21,417 bases of DNA from Microcaldota archaeon (lineage in GTDB: Archaea; Micrarchaeota; Micrarchaeia; Anstonellales; Anstonellaceae): contig JAKAME010000018.1 in assembly GCA_021813025.1 (NCBI GenBank), positions 1-21,417 on the forward strand, written 5' to 3'. Below, piece after piece: positions 21,103-21,417 of the stretch (positions are counted from its first letter, which is position 1; each line of letters begins with the position of its first letter). The translations under genes and the position numbers were made by a program. The notes under the pieces were generated by a model. The model saw nothing but the letters and a program-made list of their open reading frames with translations. It searched no databases and was not told the DNA's origin.

Positions 21103-21417
21103 ATGCCCACCATCGCCGAGCGCAAAGATGCGCATCTAGCCTTGGCCGCGAAAGCCCGGATGCAATATGCCGAGCCCGCAGGCTTTGACGAAGTGCTGCT
21201 GGTGCACTGCGCCATCCCCGAATGCTCACTCAAGTCAGTGGACACCTCAACCACCTTCCTCAAGCGCCGCCTTTCCGCCCCCCTTCTCATAACCGGCATG
21301 ACCGGCGGCACGCCGAAAGGGGCGGCCATCAACCAAAAGTTGGCAAAAGCTGCAGAAAAGGCAAAAGTGGCCCTTGGATTAGGCTCGCAGAGGCCCATGC
21401 TTAAGGATGAAAAAACC
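21103..21417 (+). CDS. fni: Isopentenyl-diphosphate delta-isomerase type II, 5' part
   Basis: This FMN- and NADPH-dependent isomerase interconverts IPP and DMAPP for archaeal isoprenoid lipids; it is unrelated to the type I enzyme. The first 105 residues are present and the gene runs off the window. Diagnostic features are RKDAHLALA (7-15) near the N-terminus, DEVLLVHCAIPE, FLKRRLSAPLLITGMTGGT with the flavin-binding MTGG, and the ALGLGSQRPML strand after an AAINQKLAKAAEKAKV helix. The type II enzyme is the usual archaeal form and implies the mevalonate pathway. The full protein would be about 350 aa. Confidence 0.93.
   Translation, partial: MPTIAERKDAHLALAAKARMQYAEPAGFDEVLLVHCAIPECSLKSVDTSTTFLKRRLSAPLLITGMTGGTPKGAAINQKLAKAAEKAKVALGLGSQRPMLKDEKT

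Overview
This is archaeal chromosome, GC-rich (my impression is close to 60%; not computed). The archaeal markers are an exosome operon (Rrp4-Rrp41-Rrp42), ribosomal protein L37Ae, RNA polymerase subunit P, prefoldin beta, a Brix-domain protein and the start of a type II isopentenyl-diphosphate isomerase. Many transcription units have an AT-rich TATA-like box about 25-28 nt before the start codon, as expected for leaderless archaeal mRNAs. Genes inside operons instead carry Shine-Dalgarno sites of the GGTGA/GAGGTGAT type. The compact layout and the many orphan proteins would suit a DPANN-type lineage (Micrarchaeota or Diapherotrites, for example), but this is inference and no taxonomic marker here decides it.

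Layout: 223-2972 is the conserved exosome/ribosome/RNAP block, all on the plus strand and tightly spaced. From 3143 to 11556 the conserved order is broken by accessory genes: an orphan 356-aa protein; a decayed IS481-like insertion sequence with recognisable 30-bp inverted ends; two adjacent phosphodiester-glycosidase (NAGPA)-type proteins, one of them long and divergent; a Brix-domain gene that looks like a stranded member of the exosome superoperon; a lone TnpB with intact nuclease motifs and hairpins at its 3' end; and a 509-aa protein with a possible lysozyme/transglycosylase-like core. Prefoldin beta, usually a member of the same superoperon, sits on the other side of the island and on the opposite strand.

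From 11624 to 16282: prefoldin beta, a polytopic membrane protein of unknown function, an Lrp/AsnC regulator divergent from a type I glutamine synthetase (a likely nitrogen-control pair), and a coiled-coil membrane protein. From 16373 to 19556: a possible three-gene plus-strand operon of a six-helix membrane protein, a 531-aa orphan ending in a FlgD/secretion-tail-like beta domain, and a Memo-family protein. From 19616 to 21015: a divergent ArsR/ACR3 arsenite-resistance pair sharing one very short AT-rich promoter/operator. The window ends inside idi2.

The most interesting material is the accessory island, with paired NAGPA-type proteins, an orphan neighbour and a lysozyme-like protein in an archaeon, together with the lone TnpB and its putative guide-RNA end, and the orphan with a secretion-tail-like domain. 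No intergenic gap in the window exceeds about 225 nt. No tRNA, rRNA or CRISPR array was recognised.
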